A DNA stretch of 64,000 nucleotides, from positions 4,458,501 through 4,522,500 of the forward strand of contig NZ_CP080525.1 of the NCBI RefSeq assembly GCF_024746815.1, written 5' to 3'. The notes beneath the pieces are model-generated. The model made no database searches, was not told the DNA's origin, and saw nothing but the letters and a program-made list of their open reading frames with translations. The position numbers were made by a program, and so were the translations under genes. The stretch comes from Mesorhizobium sp. AR07 (GTDB lineage: Bacteria > Pseudomonadota > Alphaproteobacteria > Rhizobiales > Rhizobiaceae). Of the stretch, positions 25,348-33,156 are shown in pieces (within the stretch, counting starts at the first letter, position 1; the number at the start of each line of letters is the position of its first letter).

Positions 25348-26286
25348 TTAACGAGGTCCATGATAGGTCAGCCGCTTGCCGGCGGCACCCTTCAAGGCAA
25401 TGAGCGAACGAACGTTGTCCTCAACGCCTATGGCCGAACGGTTCGAATAGCGGAAGTCAAATTCAGCAAGGTAGCGGTGCAGGTGGTGTTCGGCGCAATG
25501 CTGGTAAACGCCCTTCATGCCGCGCTTAAAGATGCTGTAGAAGCCTTCCACGGTGTTGGTGTGGACCTTGCCGCGAACGTATTCGCCAGCACCATGCTCG
25601 ACCGTGCCATGAGCAGCAAAGTCAGGGCCGAAGTTCTGGTAGACGCGCGCCTCGTCCGACATGAGAACGCTTTCCTTGTGAATGTTGGCGTTCACGATAG
25701 GCAGGACGCGGGCAACCGTGGCGCTGTCGATATGGAACGAACGGGCAACGCCGCCGCGCTCGACAAGGGTAAGCACAACGTTCTTGTGAGCGCCGCTAGG
25801 AGCCTTCGGAACGCCCTTCAAACGACCGATGTAAGTTTCGTCTACCTCAACGAATTTGCCGGCGCCGCCCATGGGCGTGAAGTCATCCGAGCGCATGGCC
25901 TCGCGGATGCGGTGCGCCAGAAACCAAGCCGCCTTGTAGCCGATTTCCAAGGTGCGATGCAGCTGATGGGCGCTGATGCCTTTCTTGGACGAACACATGA
26001 GATGGATAGCCTGAAGCCAGATGGTCAGCGGCAGGTGGCTTTCTTCCAAGACCGTGCCCATGCGGACGGTGAACTGGCCCTTGCAGTCGCGGCACTTATA
26101 GAGGCCGTAGCGCTCGATACCATTCGGGTTTTTCTTCGAAGGCTTGCTGCGGACGCCTACCAACTTGTAGGGCTTTTCCATCGAACCGCAGTGATGGCAG
26201 ACCGGACCATAGGGCCAAAGCATGCCCTCTACATGCTCGAAAGCTGCGGCTTCGTCGCGGAAGTGAGGGCAGGTAAGGACGGACAC
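25348..26286 (-). CDS. IS1595 family transposase
   Basis: 312 residues. N-terminal zinc ribbon with cysteines at 30/33 (CHHC) and 65/68 (CRDC), then the catalytic ISXO2-like core. Acidic residues lie in VEVDETYIG (Asp149) and MSDEARVY (Asp211), and the third catalytic element is HTNTVEGFYSIFKRGMKG (Asn244, Glu247, Lys254), as in the DDN(K) signature of IS1595. The start is GTG at 26286 with AGGA 9 bases upstream. The gene is intact and lies at the right end of the element, 44 bases from the right inverted repeat. It should act on the 26-bp repeats and generate the 8-bp duplication observed. Confidence 0.95.
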   Translation of the reverse strand: MSVLTCPHFRDEAAAFEHVEGMLWPYGPVCHHCGSMEKPYKLVGVRSKPSKKNPNGIERYGLYKCRDCKGQFTVRMGTVLEESHLPLTIWLQAIHLMCSSKKGISAHQLHRTLEIGYKAAWFLAHRIREAMRSDDFTPMGGAGKFVEVDETYIGRLKGVPKAPSGAHKNVVLTLVERGGVARSFHIDSATVARVLPIVNANIHKESVLMSDEARVYQNFGPDFAAHGTVEHGAGEYVRGKVHTNTVEGFYSIFKRGMKGVYQHCAEHHLHRYLAEFDFRYSNRSAIGVEDNVRSLIALKGAAGKRLTYHGPR

Positions 26287-26329
26287 GGCGAAAGTTCCTA
26301 AGTTGTTGGAATCTTTCTATCTCTCCCGT

Positions 26330-26355
26330 CTTGGTTTGTCAACGATATAATCGCC
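26330..26355 (-). repeat. IS1595 element right terminal inverted repeat (26 bp)
   Basis: Reads CTTGGTTTGTCAACGATATA then ATCGCC on the plus strand, an exact mirror of 23207-23232. Confidence 0.93.
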
Positions 26356-26363
26356 CGGTCAAA
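26356..26363. repeat. Target-site duplication, right copy (CGGTCAAA)
   Basis: Identical octamer to 23199-23206, in the same orientation. Confidence 0.9.
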
Positions 26364-26455
26364 TCAAGAACATTAAGGGAACACGTAATCGCTGAGGTTG
26401 TGCCGGGATTGTGCCCGGTTGCAAAAACGGAACATGGTTAAGACAAAATGAAAAC

Positions 26456-26530
26456 GGGTTACGTCCGCCTTTTGTCCTCGACTGCGTCCCAGAACAGGCT
26501 GGCGATGTCCGCGCCGCCGAAGCGCTTCAA
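26456..26530 (-). pseudogene. Second copy of the gshB 3' end
   Basis: About 75 bases match the last 75 bases of gshB (28306-28380) with only about eight differences and in the same orientation. Read on the minus strand it gives KRFGGADIASLFWDAVEDKR followed by R-T and TAA, against the gshB end RRFGGADIASLFWDAVEDKR-R-P and TAG. Nothing of gshB upstream of this block is present. It lies 100 bp from the right end of the IS1595 element. It is either a displaced original gene end left by an integration event at gshB, or a partial duplication. Confidence 0.85.
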
Positions 26531-26545
26531 TATGGGGCCTTCCAT
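26459..26545 (-). CDS. Possible 28-residue peptide made from the gshB-tail copy
   Basis: The gshB-like frame is preceded, in frame, by an ATG at 26545 which has GAGGAGG 8 bases upstream. The predicted peptide is M-E-G-P-I-L-K followed by the gshB-like tail. The ribosome site lies within a small hairpin (GCCTCC/GGAGGC at about 26551-26570). It could be translated as a micro-protein, but chance cannot be excluded for so short a frame. Confidence 0.35.
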   Translation of the reverse strand: MEGPILKRFGGADIASLFWDAVEDKRRT

Positions 26546-26646
26546 GACCACTGCCTCCTCACCGGAGGCGGCGTTTTCATCTGTTCGGCCGATGACCGCA
26601 AGTTGTGTCCATTGTTTGATGGTAGCCAGATGAATGGGAGGACATC

Positions 26647-26910
26647 ATGAAAAGGGTGGTGCTTGCAGCATGTATCGCCATGACGGCCCTTGGAGGGCAA
26701 GCCTGTAAGCCAACACAAAACCAGCCGTTCACGGTCCCTGATGACAAATTGATAACTTATTGCATATATAACAATAGAATATACACTGCAGGTGCAGTAA
26801 TTTGTGAAACACATCACCATCTTGAGTGTACGAATACCAGTGGTAATCTGGCTACTTGGGCGCTAGGTGCCGCTGATTGCACGGAAGACAGCCCGCCATC
26901 CCCGAGCTAA
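26647..26910 (+). CDS. Small exported Cys-containing protein, unknown
   Basis: 87 residues, with a very good ribosome site (GGGAGGACATC before ATG). The signal peptide is MKRVVLAACIAMTALGGQAC; the Cys at 20 follows GQA, close to but not a standard lipobox, so it is either a lipoprotein or a normally cleaved secreted protein. The mature part has three further Cys (ITYCIYN, VICETHHHLEC, GAADC) and a DUF1496-like flavour (YCIYNNRIYTAGAVI), which I cannot confirm. It is the first gene of the small-gene stretch between the two gshB-tail copies. Confidence 0.65.
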   Translation: MKRVVLAACIAMTALGGQACKPTQNQPFTVPDDKLITYCIYNNRIYTAGAVICETHHHLECTNTSGNLATWALGAADCTEDSPPSPS

Positions 26911-27197
26911 TCGCTGCGACTCGCACGGGAGAGGTTAGCGAGGAATTTTTTCCGTGGAGCTGTCGGTGGCCTAGTCACGCAACAGAGGCCCGCATCAAGC
27001 GCCTGGTGCTGGTCTGCTGAATTGGATGGCTCCGTGACGATCGGTTGTGCAGACGATATTTCCATGAGGTTCCTCGTTCAAACGTTAGGTTCAAACGTTA
27101 GGGTGAACAATCCTGTCAATGCTGCCCGTGAGGCGTACCTGCGGCCCGGTAGGCAGAGAATAGGTCGCTTGCGGAGATCGGCCACCCCGAAGAAGCA
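26911..27197. other. Gene-free stretch with a short direct repeat
   Basis: No supported gene. At about 27077-27103 the 13-base unit TTCAAACGTTAGG occurs twice back to back. Nothing else is visible. Confidence 0.4.
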
Positions 27198-27386
27198 CTA
27201 GTTTCCCCCTGCTTGGCTGAAAACAACGGTGCCGTCGTCCTTTCGAACTTCCACCGCGACAATGCCATCACGCAGCTTTCGATCGGCAAATGTCTCCAGT
27301 GCGTGTTCCCGCGCGGCTTTCTCCGCATCGAAGGACGTCTTTTCAAAGATACCCTGTTTCCCATACCAGATCACGGTGTAGGCCAT
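27198..27386 (-). CDS. Small protein, 62 aa, unknown
   Basis: Begins MAYTVIWYGKQGIFEKTSFD, then a helical charged middle (AEKAAREHALETFADRKL) and an ending that alternates strand-like residues (AVEVRKDDGTVVFSQAGG). The pattern strand-helix-strand looks like a compact folded domain. A GGAG lies about 10 bases before the ATG. No family recognised. It is one of three orphan small genes between the gshB-tail copies and reads opposite to the 26647 gene. Confidence 0.6.
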   Translation of the reverse strand: MAYTVIWYGKQGIFEKTSFDAEKAAREHALETFADRKLRDGIVAVEVRKDDGTVVFSQAGGN

Positions 27387-27465
27387 CGTTGCGACGCTCC
27401 GGCAGCGGCTTCTTGCGCGAACTATGCGCCCTGGCGCGGTGTGGGTCTACAGCTGCGAGACAATC

Positions 27466-27604
27466 TAAGGTGTGTTGATATTCAGGTGATGCAAACGACG
27501 GCTTTCTGCGCTTCCGGGGTTCACGGACCCGAATGTCCGCTCCGCTCCGGTTCTCGAAAGCCATCGTTTTCGACTCGGCCTGACCTGAATCTCAACACAC
27601 CTTA
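27466..27604. mobile_element. MITE-like 139-bp element with 22-bp inverted repeats
   Basis: Left end TAAGGTGTGTTGATATTCAG (27466 on) and right end, read in reverse, TAAGGTGTGTTGAGATTCAG (27604 back); over 22 bases there is a single mismatch. Both ends begin with TA, as expected for a TA target duplication of the IS630/Tc1 type. The 95-bp interior codes for nothing. It is a non-autonomous element that would need a transposase elsewhere. It lies immediately beside the dispersed repeat at 27605. Confidence 0.72.
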
Positions 27605-27705
27605 ACAGCGCGTCGCGTTCGAACGGATTCAGGCGCCGCGCTTTAGGTCTTTGTTTTCATGCATGTCGTTCTCCCGAAACCGGGCCACTTTTGGGCGACA
27701 TGCAT
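27605..27705. repeat. Dispersed ATGCATGTCG repeat, full copy
   Basis: A block with GCGCGTCGCGTTCGAACGG and TTCAGGCGC is followed by a palindromic unit starting ATGCATGTCGTTCTCCCGAA and ending CACTTTTGGGCGACATGCAT. Related copies are at 21175, 31185 (opposite orientation) and 46344. Confidence 0.75.
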
Positions 27706-27920
27706 TGGTCTGAGCAAAACTTGGCCGGCGCCAGTTGGGAGCGGGGTGGCTTTGGAAGGCGCCGGCCAGACGAACCATCAGGTCCGCCGCCCTGCACACA
27801 TGGCCGATTCGTGGCGGTCGGGTTATGGCGCGATCGCGGAAGGACAGAAGCGAACCTGAGATCGGCGACACCTGTCGACCACCGGATTACGACTGGTCCC
27901 ACACGGCTCCAATGGCGAAG

Positions 27921-28124
27921 CTACTCGGCAGAGCCATTGTCGGCGAAGGGCGAGGCGCTCGGCACGCACTGCACCGACCACCCTGCCGGCGTCGGCTGCT
28001 TTTGGTATTCGGTGATGGCGGCGGCGCATTGTTCGCGCTTGTCGAACGTGCTCGGCAACACCACCATGCCACCTTGCGGGCCGGCGATTACCAGATACCA
28101 GACCAACACTGCGGTAGAAGCCAT
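27921..28124 (-). CDS. Small exported or membrane protein, 67 aa, unknown
   Basis: Starts ASTAVLVWYLVIAGPQGG, an N-terminal hydrophobic segment that is either a signal anchor or a short signal peptide. Then VLPSTFDKREQCAAAITEYQ and a tail with SVQCVPSASP; the two Cys may pair. AAGGA lies 7 bases before the ATG. Likely a periplasmic small protein. No family recognised. The bases 27706-27920 before it hold no other supported gene. Confidence 0.6.
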   Translation of the reverse strand: MASTAVLVWYLVIAGPQGGMVVLPSTFDKREQCAAAITEYQKQPTPAGWSVQCVPSASPFADNGSAE

Positions 28125-28287
28125 GGGTATTCCTTATTGTGCCGCTCGGGGCTCGCTGTGGCGCGAGCGAAGTCAATAAACGTTGTGTGGGTGGCGAAAG
28201 AAAGGCCGGCGCCTGACAAATGGGAGGGAAGGCGCTGCGCCGGCCGGCCGGAACAGGTCCGCCGCGCGTTCGCCCTCCTTGGGCAGG

Positions 28288-28305
28288 TATGGGCTGGCCC
28301 AGCCC
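28288..28305. terminator. Short palindrome just after gshB
   Basis: TATGGGCTGGCCCAGCCC contains GGGCT/AGCCC arms and lies directly after the gshB stop (minus-strand sense). The same 18 bases occur at 23135-23152, just upstream of comM. No T-run follows, so a terminator role is only a guess. Confidence 0.35.
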
Positions 28306-28308
28306 GGG

Positions 28309-29253
28309 CTACGGCCGCCTTTTGTCCTCGACCGCGTCCCAGAACAGGCTGGCGATGTCGGCGCCGCCAAAACGCCTGACTTCGCGCACGCCGGTCGGCG
28401 ACGTCACGTTGATCTCGGTCATGTAGTCGCCGATGACGTCGATGCCGACGAGGATGAAGCCGCGCTCTTTCAGCGCCGGCCCGATGCGGGCGCAGATTTC
28501 GCGCTCGCGCTCCGTCAGCTCGGTCTTTTCGGCGCGGCCGCCGACATGCATGTTGGAGCGGGAATCATGCTCGGCCGGCACCCGGTTGATGGCGCCGACC
28601 GGCTCGCCGTCGATCAGGATGATGCGCTTGTCGCCCTTGCGCACATCCTTCAGGTAACGCTGCACGATATAGGGCTCGCGGAACATCTGGCCGAACATTT
28701 CCAGGAGCGAGGCAAGGTTGCGGTCGCCCTCCAGCAGATGGAAGACGCCGGCGCCGCCATTGCCGTAGAGCGGCTTGATGATGATGTCGCCGAACTCCTT
28801 GCGGAAGGCGGCGACTTCGAGCGGATCCTTGGTGATCAGCGTGTCCGGCATCAGGTCGGAAAACTCGGTGACGAAGATCTTTTCGGGGCTGTTGCGCACC
28901 CAGGCCGGATCGTTGACCACCAGCGTCTTCGGGTGGATGCGCTCGAGGATGTGCGTCGTGGTGATGTAATTCATGTCGAAGGGCGGATCCTGGCGCAGCA
29001 GGACGACATCCATCTCCGCGAGATCGGTGCGCACCTTTTCGCCGAGCGAGTAATGGCTGCCCTTTTCGTCGCGCACCTGCATCTCCTCGACGCGGGCAAA
29101 CACCTTGCCGTCGCGCAGCGACAGCCGGTCGGGCGTATAGTGGAACAGCTGATGGCCGCGCCGTTGCGCTTCCAGCGACAGCGCGAACGAGGTGTCGCCG
29201 GCGATCGACACGGTGGCGATATGGTCCATCTGGACGGCGATTTTCAGCTTCAT
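28309..29253 (-). CDS. gshB: Glutathione synthetase
   Basis: 314 residues from the ATG at 29253 (an upstream frame adds nine residues); this matches the usual 315-316 residues, and GGAG lies 8 bases before. ATP-grasp ligase joining gamma-glutamylcysteine and glycine to make glutathione in the cytoplasm. Visible motifs are KIAVQMDHIATVSIAGDTSF, LLRQDPPFDMNYITTTHILE, the ATP-grasp IIIKPLYGNGGAGVFHL, and FILVGIDVIGDYMTEINVTS with the metal-binding Glu/Asn. The gene is complete, but its last 75 bases are also present 1.85 kb further on at 26456. Confidence 0.96.
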   Translation of the reverse strand: MKLKIAVQMDHIATVSIAGDTSFALSLEAQRRGHQLFHYTPDRLSLRDGKVFARVEEMQVRDEKGSHYSLGEKVRTDLAEMDVVLLRQDPPFDMNYITTTHILERIHPKTLVVNDPAWVRNSPEKIFVTEFSDLMPDTLITKDPLEVAAFRKEFGDIIIKPLYGNGGAGVFHLLEGDRNLASLLEMFGQMFREPYIVQRYLKDVRKGDKRIILIDGEPVGAINRVPAEHDSRSNMHVGGRAEKTELTEREREICARIGPALKERGFILVGIDVIGDYMTEINVTSPTGVREVRRFGGADIASLFWDAVEDKRRP

Positions 29254-29503
29254 GGCGGGCTCCGGCAGGTCGGTCGGCAACAGCCTTTGCCTGTACAGGC
29301 TCGCTGCCCGTCTGCCAATCGCGACATTTTGAAGATTGGCATCAGCAAGTCACAAAGCTCGGCCAGACCCTGGCGTTGCCGGTCATTTGGAGACAAGGCG
29401 AGGCTGCGCGTCATCGCTTTCTTAAGCCTTGCCGTGCAACGGTAAGCCCCGAATGCACCTGGCCGAACCGACGCAGCGCCGGGCACTCGATGGAACAACG
29501 ACC

Positions 29504-30790
29504 ATGAACGCCGTCACCGCCATCCGCGCCGCCGCGACCAGACAGCTCGAACTCACCATCCTCATGCCGTGCCTCAACGAGGCCGAGACGCTGGCCGTCT
29601 GCATCGGCAAGGCCAAAGCCTTCCTCGACACAGCGGGCATCTCCGGCGAGGTGCTGATATCAGACAATGGCAGCACCGACGGATCGCAGGCGATTGCCGC
29701 GGGCAGCGGCGCCCGTGTCGTGCCGGTGGCCCAGAAGGGTTATGGCGCGGCCCTGCTCGGCGGCATCGCCGCCGCCAAGGGCCGTTTCATCATCATGGGC
29801 GATGCCGACGACAGCTATGATTTCGGCGCGCTGGAAGCCTTCGTCGCGCGGCTGCGCGACGGCGCCGATCTGGTCATGGGCAATCGGTTCCAGGGCGGCA
29901 TCGAGGCCGGCGCCATGCCGCCGCTGCACCGCTACCTCGGCAACCCGGTGCTCAGCTTCGTCGGCCGCCTGTTCTTCCGCATCAAGACCGGCGATTTCCA
30001 CTGCGGCCTGCGCGGCTTCAACGCCGAAAGCATCAGGAAGCTCGATTTGCAGACGACCGGCATGGAATTCGCCAGCGAGATGGTGGTGCGCGGCGCCCTT
30101 GCCGGCCTGCGCATCGAGGAAGTGCCGACCACGCTCAAGCCCGACGGCCGCAGCCGGCCGCCGCATCTCAGGACCTGGCGTGACGGCTGGCGGCACCTGA
30201 AGTTCCTGCTGGTCTACAACCCGCGCTGGATGTTCTTCATCCCGGGCACGGTGCTCGCCAGCCTTGGCCTGTTGTTCGCGGCACTGCTGGTGTTCGGGCC
30301 GCTGCGCGTCATCGACAATCTTTCGCTCGACCTCAACACCTTCGTCGCCGCCTGCTTCATGATCGTCACCGGCGTCCAGCTCATCACTTTCGGCGCCATT
30401 TCGCGCTACTATGCCGAGATAACCGGCATCCTGCCGCCAAGCCGCCGTTCCGACTGGCTGACCAGGACCATCAGCACGGACCGGCTCGCCGCCAATGCCG
30501 GCATCTGCTTTGCTGGCGGCGTGCTGTTCTTCGGCTATGCCGTGGCGCGCTGGGCGCATCTCGGCTTCGGCCCGCTCAACGACTCCGAAATCCCGCGCAT
30601 CGTCGTGCTGGGCCTGAGCTTGATCGTCATCTCATTCCAGGCCTTTTTCTCGGCCTTTCTGCTCGGTGTCCTGGAAATACCGGTCAAGCGGCTGAAATCC
30701 GGCCAGGCCGGGCAATTCAATGAGCCGCAGGCCAATGAACCGCCAGGCAATGAATCGCCGGCTAAGCAATTGCCGACGTGCGGCGCATGA
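29504..30790 (+). CDS. Glycosyltransferase family 2, DPM1/ArnC-like with C-terminal membrane helices
   Basis: 428 residues from the ATG at 29504. The N-terminal GT-A domain has LTILMPCLNEAETL, the nucleotide-sugar DNGSTDGSQ, and the metal-binding GDADDSYDF (DxD). RFQGGIEAGAMPPLHRYLGN is typical for enzymes that use a polyprenyl-phosphate acceptor. From about residue 230 four hydrophobic helices follow, and the C-terminal tail carries short N-E-(P/S) repeats. It likely moves a sugar from a nucleotide donor onto undecaprenyl phosphate at the inner membrane. The next gene, a GtrA-like protein, overlaps as ATGA, matching a GT/flippase pair. Confidence 0.88.
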   Translation: MNAVTAIRAAATRQLELTILMPCLNEAETLAVCIGKAKAFLDTAGISGEVLISDNGSTDGSQAIAAGSGARVVPVAQKGYGAALLGGIAAAKGRFIIMGDADDSYDFGALEAFVARLRDGADLVMGNRFQGGIEAGAMPPLHRYLGNPVLSFVGRLFFRIKTGDFHCGLRGFNAESIRKLDLQTTGMEFASEMVVRGALAGLRIEEVPTTLKPDGRSRPPHLRTWRDGWRHLKFLLVYNPRWMFFIPGTVLASLGLLFAALLVFGPLRVIDNLSLDLNTFVAACFMIVTGVQLITFGAISRYYAEITGILPPSRRSDWLTRTISTDRLAANAGICFAGGVLFFGYAVARWAHLGFGPLNDSEIPRIVVLGLSLIVISFQAFFSAFLLGVLEIPVKRLKSGQAGQFNEPQANEPPGNESPAKQLPTCGA

Positions 30791-31185
30791 GCGAAATAGT
30801 GCCGGCCTTTGTCCAGACGCGCCTGTTCCGGTTCCTGACGGTCGGCGTCGGCGCCGCATTGCTGTTCTTCGTTCTGTCGTGGCTCCTGGTGTCGCTGGGC
30901 GTTTCGCCCTTCATCGGCAGTGTCGTCGCCTATGCGATCGCCTTCGTTGCTGCCTACAGCGCGCAGCGCGGCTGGACATTCGGCGGCCAGCACGATCATG
31001 CCAGGGTCTTGCCGCGCTATCTCGTGCTGCAGCTCGGATGCGCGCTGTTTTCGGGCTTGGTGTCGCATGTGGCGGTCGCGCGTTTCGGCATGTCGGCGCT
31101 TGCCATGTCGGCGCTGGCGACGGTTGCCACGAGCGCGGTGAGCTACGTTCTGTCGTCGCTGTGGGTGTTTCGGGCGTGCGATTGA
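30787..31185 (+). CDS. GtrA-like membrane protein
   Basis: 132 residues; ATG at 30787 overlaps the stop of the glycosyltransferase gene (ATGA), which settles the start. Four hydrophobic helices, with the family segment TRLFRFLTVGVGAALLFFVL at the start and AAYSAQRGWTFGG in the middle. GtrA-family proteins are believed to flip polyprenyl-phosphate-linked sugars or help that step, so it pairs with the enzyme encoded upstream. The end (VSYVLSSLWVF) is also typical. Confidence 0.88.
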   Translation: MSEIVPAFVQTRLFRFLTVGVGAALLFFVLSWLLVSLGVSPFIGSVVAYAIAFVAAYSAQRGWTFGGQHDHARVLPRYLVLQLGCALFSGLVSHVAVARFGMSALAMSALATVATSAVSYVLSSLWVFRACD

Positions 31186-31276
31186 TGCATGTCGCCCAAA
31201 AGTGGCTCCGGTTTTGGGAGAACGACATCCACAAAAACAAAGCTCGATTTTTGCGCGCCGCTTTACGTTTTATGAA
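31185..31276. repeat. Dispersed ATGCATGTCG repeat, reverse-orientation copy
   Basis: ATGCATGTCGCCCAAAAGTG, then CCGGTTTTGGGAGAACGACAT, is the reverse complement of the palindromic unit at 27659-27705; an AAAACAAAG and a GCGCCGCTT block follow in matching order. It starts right after the GtrA stop. Confidence 0.72.
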
Positions 31277-31326
31277 GTGACTGGCGCTAGCCTGCGCCGG
31301 TCGACACAGGCTGAAAGCCCATCCCC

Positions 31327-33156
31327 ATGACCACTGCCCATGCCGCGCGGCTGTCCGAAAATGGGGCAAGGGCCTCCTGGCGAGCGGACCTCATGCTGGC
31401 GCTGCTTGCCACGCTGGGCATGCTGGCCGTCAACGCTTTCGCCGGCTTCCCGGCGCTGACCGATGCCGGCGGCGACAACGACAATCTGCTGCGGCTGGTC
31501 GAGGTGCGCGACCTTCTGGCCGGCCAGGGTTGGTTCGACCTGCATCAGTACCGGATGGGTCCGGAAGGCGGCTTCGTCATGCACTGGTCGCGGCTGGTCG
31601 ATGCGCCGATCGCCGCCATTGTGCTGGCCGTATCCAGCCTGACCGGCAGCACGACCCTTGCCGAGAACGTCGCGCAAGTGGCGTGGCCGGCACTGCTGTT
31701 TTGCCTGACCATGATCTTCGTCATTCGCACCGCGCGCCGCTTCGGCGATGATGGCGCTGTGTTGCCCGCCACCGTCGTCGGCACGGCCGCACTGTATTTC
31801 ATCGGCATCTTCGCGCCGGGCGCGCTCGACCATCACAATATCCAGCTGATGCTGACCATCGCCAGCCTGAGTTTCCTGCTCGACGCACGGGAGCATCGGC
31901 CGGCGGCCCTGCTTTCAGGCCTTTGCGCCGCGCTGACACTGGCCGTCGGCATGGAAACCGCGCCCTATGTCGCCACCATAGGCGTCTGCGTGGCGATGCT
32001 GTTTGCCTTTGACGTATCGGGCGAAAGGCTGATCGCCAGGGACTTCGGACTTGGCTTTGCCGGCGTCTCGGCGCTTGTCTTCATCGCCACCGTCCCGGTC
32101 TCGGCCTGGGGCCAGGCGCAATGCGATGCCTTCTCGACGGTGCAGTTTGTCATCGCCGCCCTTGCCGGAACCGGCCTTGCCGCCATCGCCTCGATCGAAG
32201 CGACAAGCCGCACGCGTGGCCGGCGCCTGATCTCGCTTGGCCTGCTCGGCGTCGTGCTCGGCGCGGTCCTGCTGCTGCTGTTCCCGCAATGCCTGGCCTC
32301 TCCCTATGCTGAGCTCGATCCGCGCCTGAAGACGCTGTTGCTCGACAATATCGACGAGGCGCAATCGCTGTTCCGGCTGGCCACCCGGGATCCGTCCGAG
32401 CTGGCGGCGCGCTATGCCACGCCGCTGGTGGCGATCGTGCTGCTGGCGCTGCGCCTCCACCGCGGCGGCTGGCGGCGCCAGGACAGCCTGGTCGCCGTGC
32501 TGCTTGTCATGGCGTTCCTGGTCAGCGTCTGGCAAGTGCGTGGCTCGACATTCTCGATTGCCTTGGCGGTGATCCCGCTTTCGGCCTGGATCGCCAAATG
32601 GCGGCGACGCGCCGAAACCAGCCCGTCGCGCGGCTCCGTGCTGCGGATGGCCGCCGCCTGGCTGATCTCGGTGAACTCGATCTGGTCAGGCGCCGCCGGG
32701 GCGGCATCGGCGGCGCTGGAAACCGGTGCGAAAATCACCAGGGACGCCGGGAACGCTGGCGCCGACCCGTCCTGCGAGGCCAAGGCCACATTTGCGGCGC
32801 TCGCTCGCCTGCAAGACACCACCGTGCTCGCCATTTCCAATCTTGGATCGCCGATCCTGGCGTATTCTGGACATCGCGTGTTTGCCGGACCCTACCACCG
32901 TAACAACGAGGGGAATCTGCTCGCGTTCGACGCCTTACTCGGTTCCGAGGCGCAAGCCAGGTCGATCGCCAGGGATCATCGCGTCGGCCTCGTCGCACTG
33001 TGCCGCGGCAACCCCGAAAGCCAGCTTTTCGCCTTCACCGCGCCGGACGGCTTTCTCGCCGAATTGATGCGCGGCGGCGTGCCGGTTTGGCTGGAGCCAA
33101 TCGCTGACACCAAGGGTGCTTCGCTCGAACTCTATCGTGTCCGGCCCGACGGCTGA
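31327..33156 (+). CDS. Large multi-pass membrane protein, GT-C-like
   Basis: 609 residues. The N-terminal two thirds are about a dozen hydrophobic helices; the C-terminal ~150 residues are soluble and periplasmic by topology. Near the N terminus, after the first helix, lie acidic residues DAGGDNDNLLRLVEVRDLLA and the segment MHWSRLVDAPIAAIVL. An acidic loop after the first helix is the pattern of GT-C glycosyltransferases that use lipid-linked sugars. The preceding GT2/GtrA pair would supply such a donor, but the gap of 140 bp holds a repeat, so co-transcription is not certain. Acceptor unknown. Confidence 0.7.
   Translation: MTTAHAARLSENGARASWRADLMLALLATLGMLAVNAFAGFPALTDAGGDNDNLLRLVEVRDLLAGQGWFDLHQYRMGPEGGFVMHWSRLVDAPIAAIVLAVSSLTGSTTLAENVAQVAWPALLFCLTMIFVIRTARRFGDDGAVLPATVVGTAALYFIGIFAPGALDHHNIQLMLTIASLSFLLDAREHRPAALLSGLCAALTLAVGMETAPYVATIGVCVAMLFAFDVSGERLIARDFGLGFAGVSALVFIATVPVSAWGQAQCDAFSTVQFVIAALAGTGLAAIASIEATSRTRGRRLISLGLLGVVLGAVLLLLFPQCLASPYAELDPRLKTLLLDNIDEAQSLFRLATRDPSELAARYATPLVAIVLLALRLHRGGWRRQDSLVAVLLVMAFLVSVWQVRGSTFSIALAVIPLSAWIAKWRRRAETSPSRGSVLRMAAAWLISVNSIWSGAAGAASAALETGAKITRDAGNAGADPSCEAKATFAALARLQDTTVLAISNLGSPILAYSGHRVFAGPYHRNNEGNLLAFDALLGSEAQARSIARDHRVGLVALCRGNPESQLFAFTAPDGFLAELMRGGVPVWLEPIADTKGASLELYRVRPDG

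Larger units (their letters stand above)
23207..26355. mobile_element. Complete IS1595-family element with passenger genes (3,149 bp)
   Basis: The ends are perfect 26-bp inverted repeats: 23207-23232 begins GGCGATTATATCGTTGACAA and 26330-26355 is its exact reverse complement. Both are bordered by the duplicated octamer CGGTCAAA. Inside are, in order, an unknown membrane protein (+), a small charged protein (-), a DUF3800 protein (+), a ~290-bp gene-free stretch, and the transposase (-). Plain IS1595 elements are about 0.7-1.1 kb, so about 2 kb here is cargo. Perfect repeats, an intact duplication and an intact transposase all say that the insertion is recent. The cargo is visibly less GC-rich than the flanking genes. 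Confidence 0.92.

Noticed and set aside
25360..26301. 313-residue plus-strand frame over the transposase
   Set aside because: The minus strand encodes a complete IS1595 transposase with zinc and catalytic residues.
27691..28179. Overlapping open frames of 160-210 residues in the small-gene stretch
   Set aside because: They run through the dispersed repeat, lack ribosome sites and have biased composition; the 27921-28124 gene on the minus strand is better.
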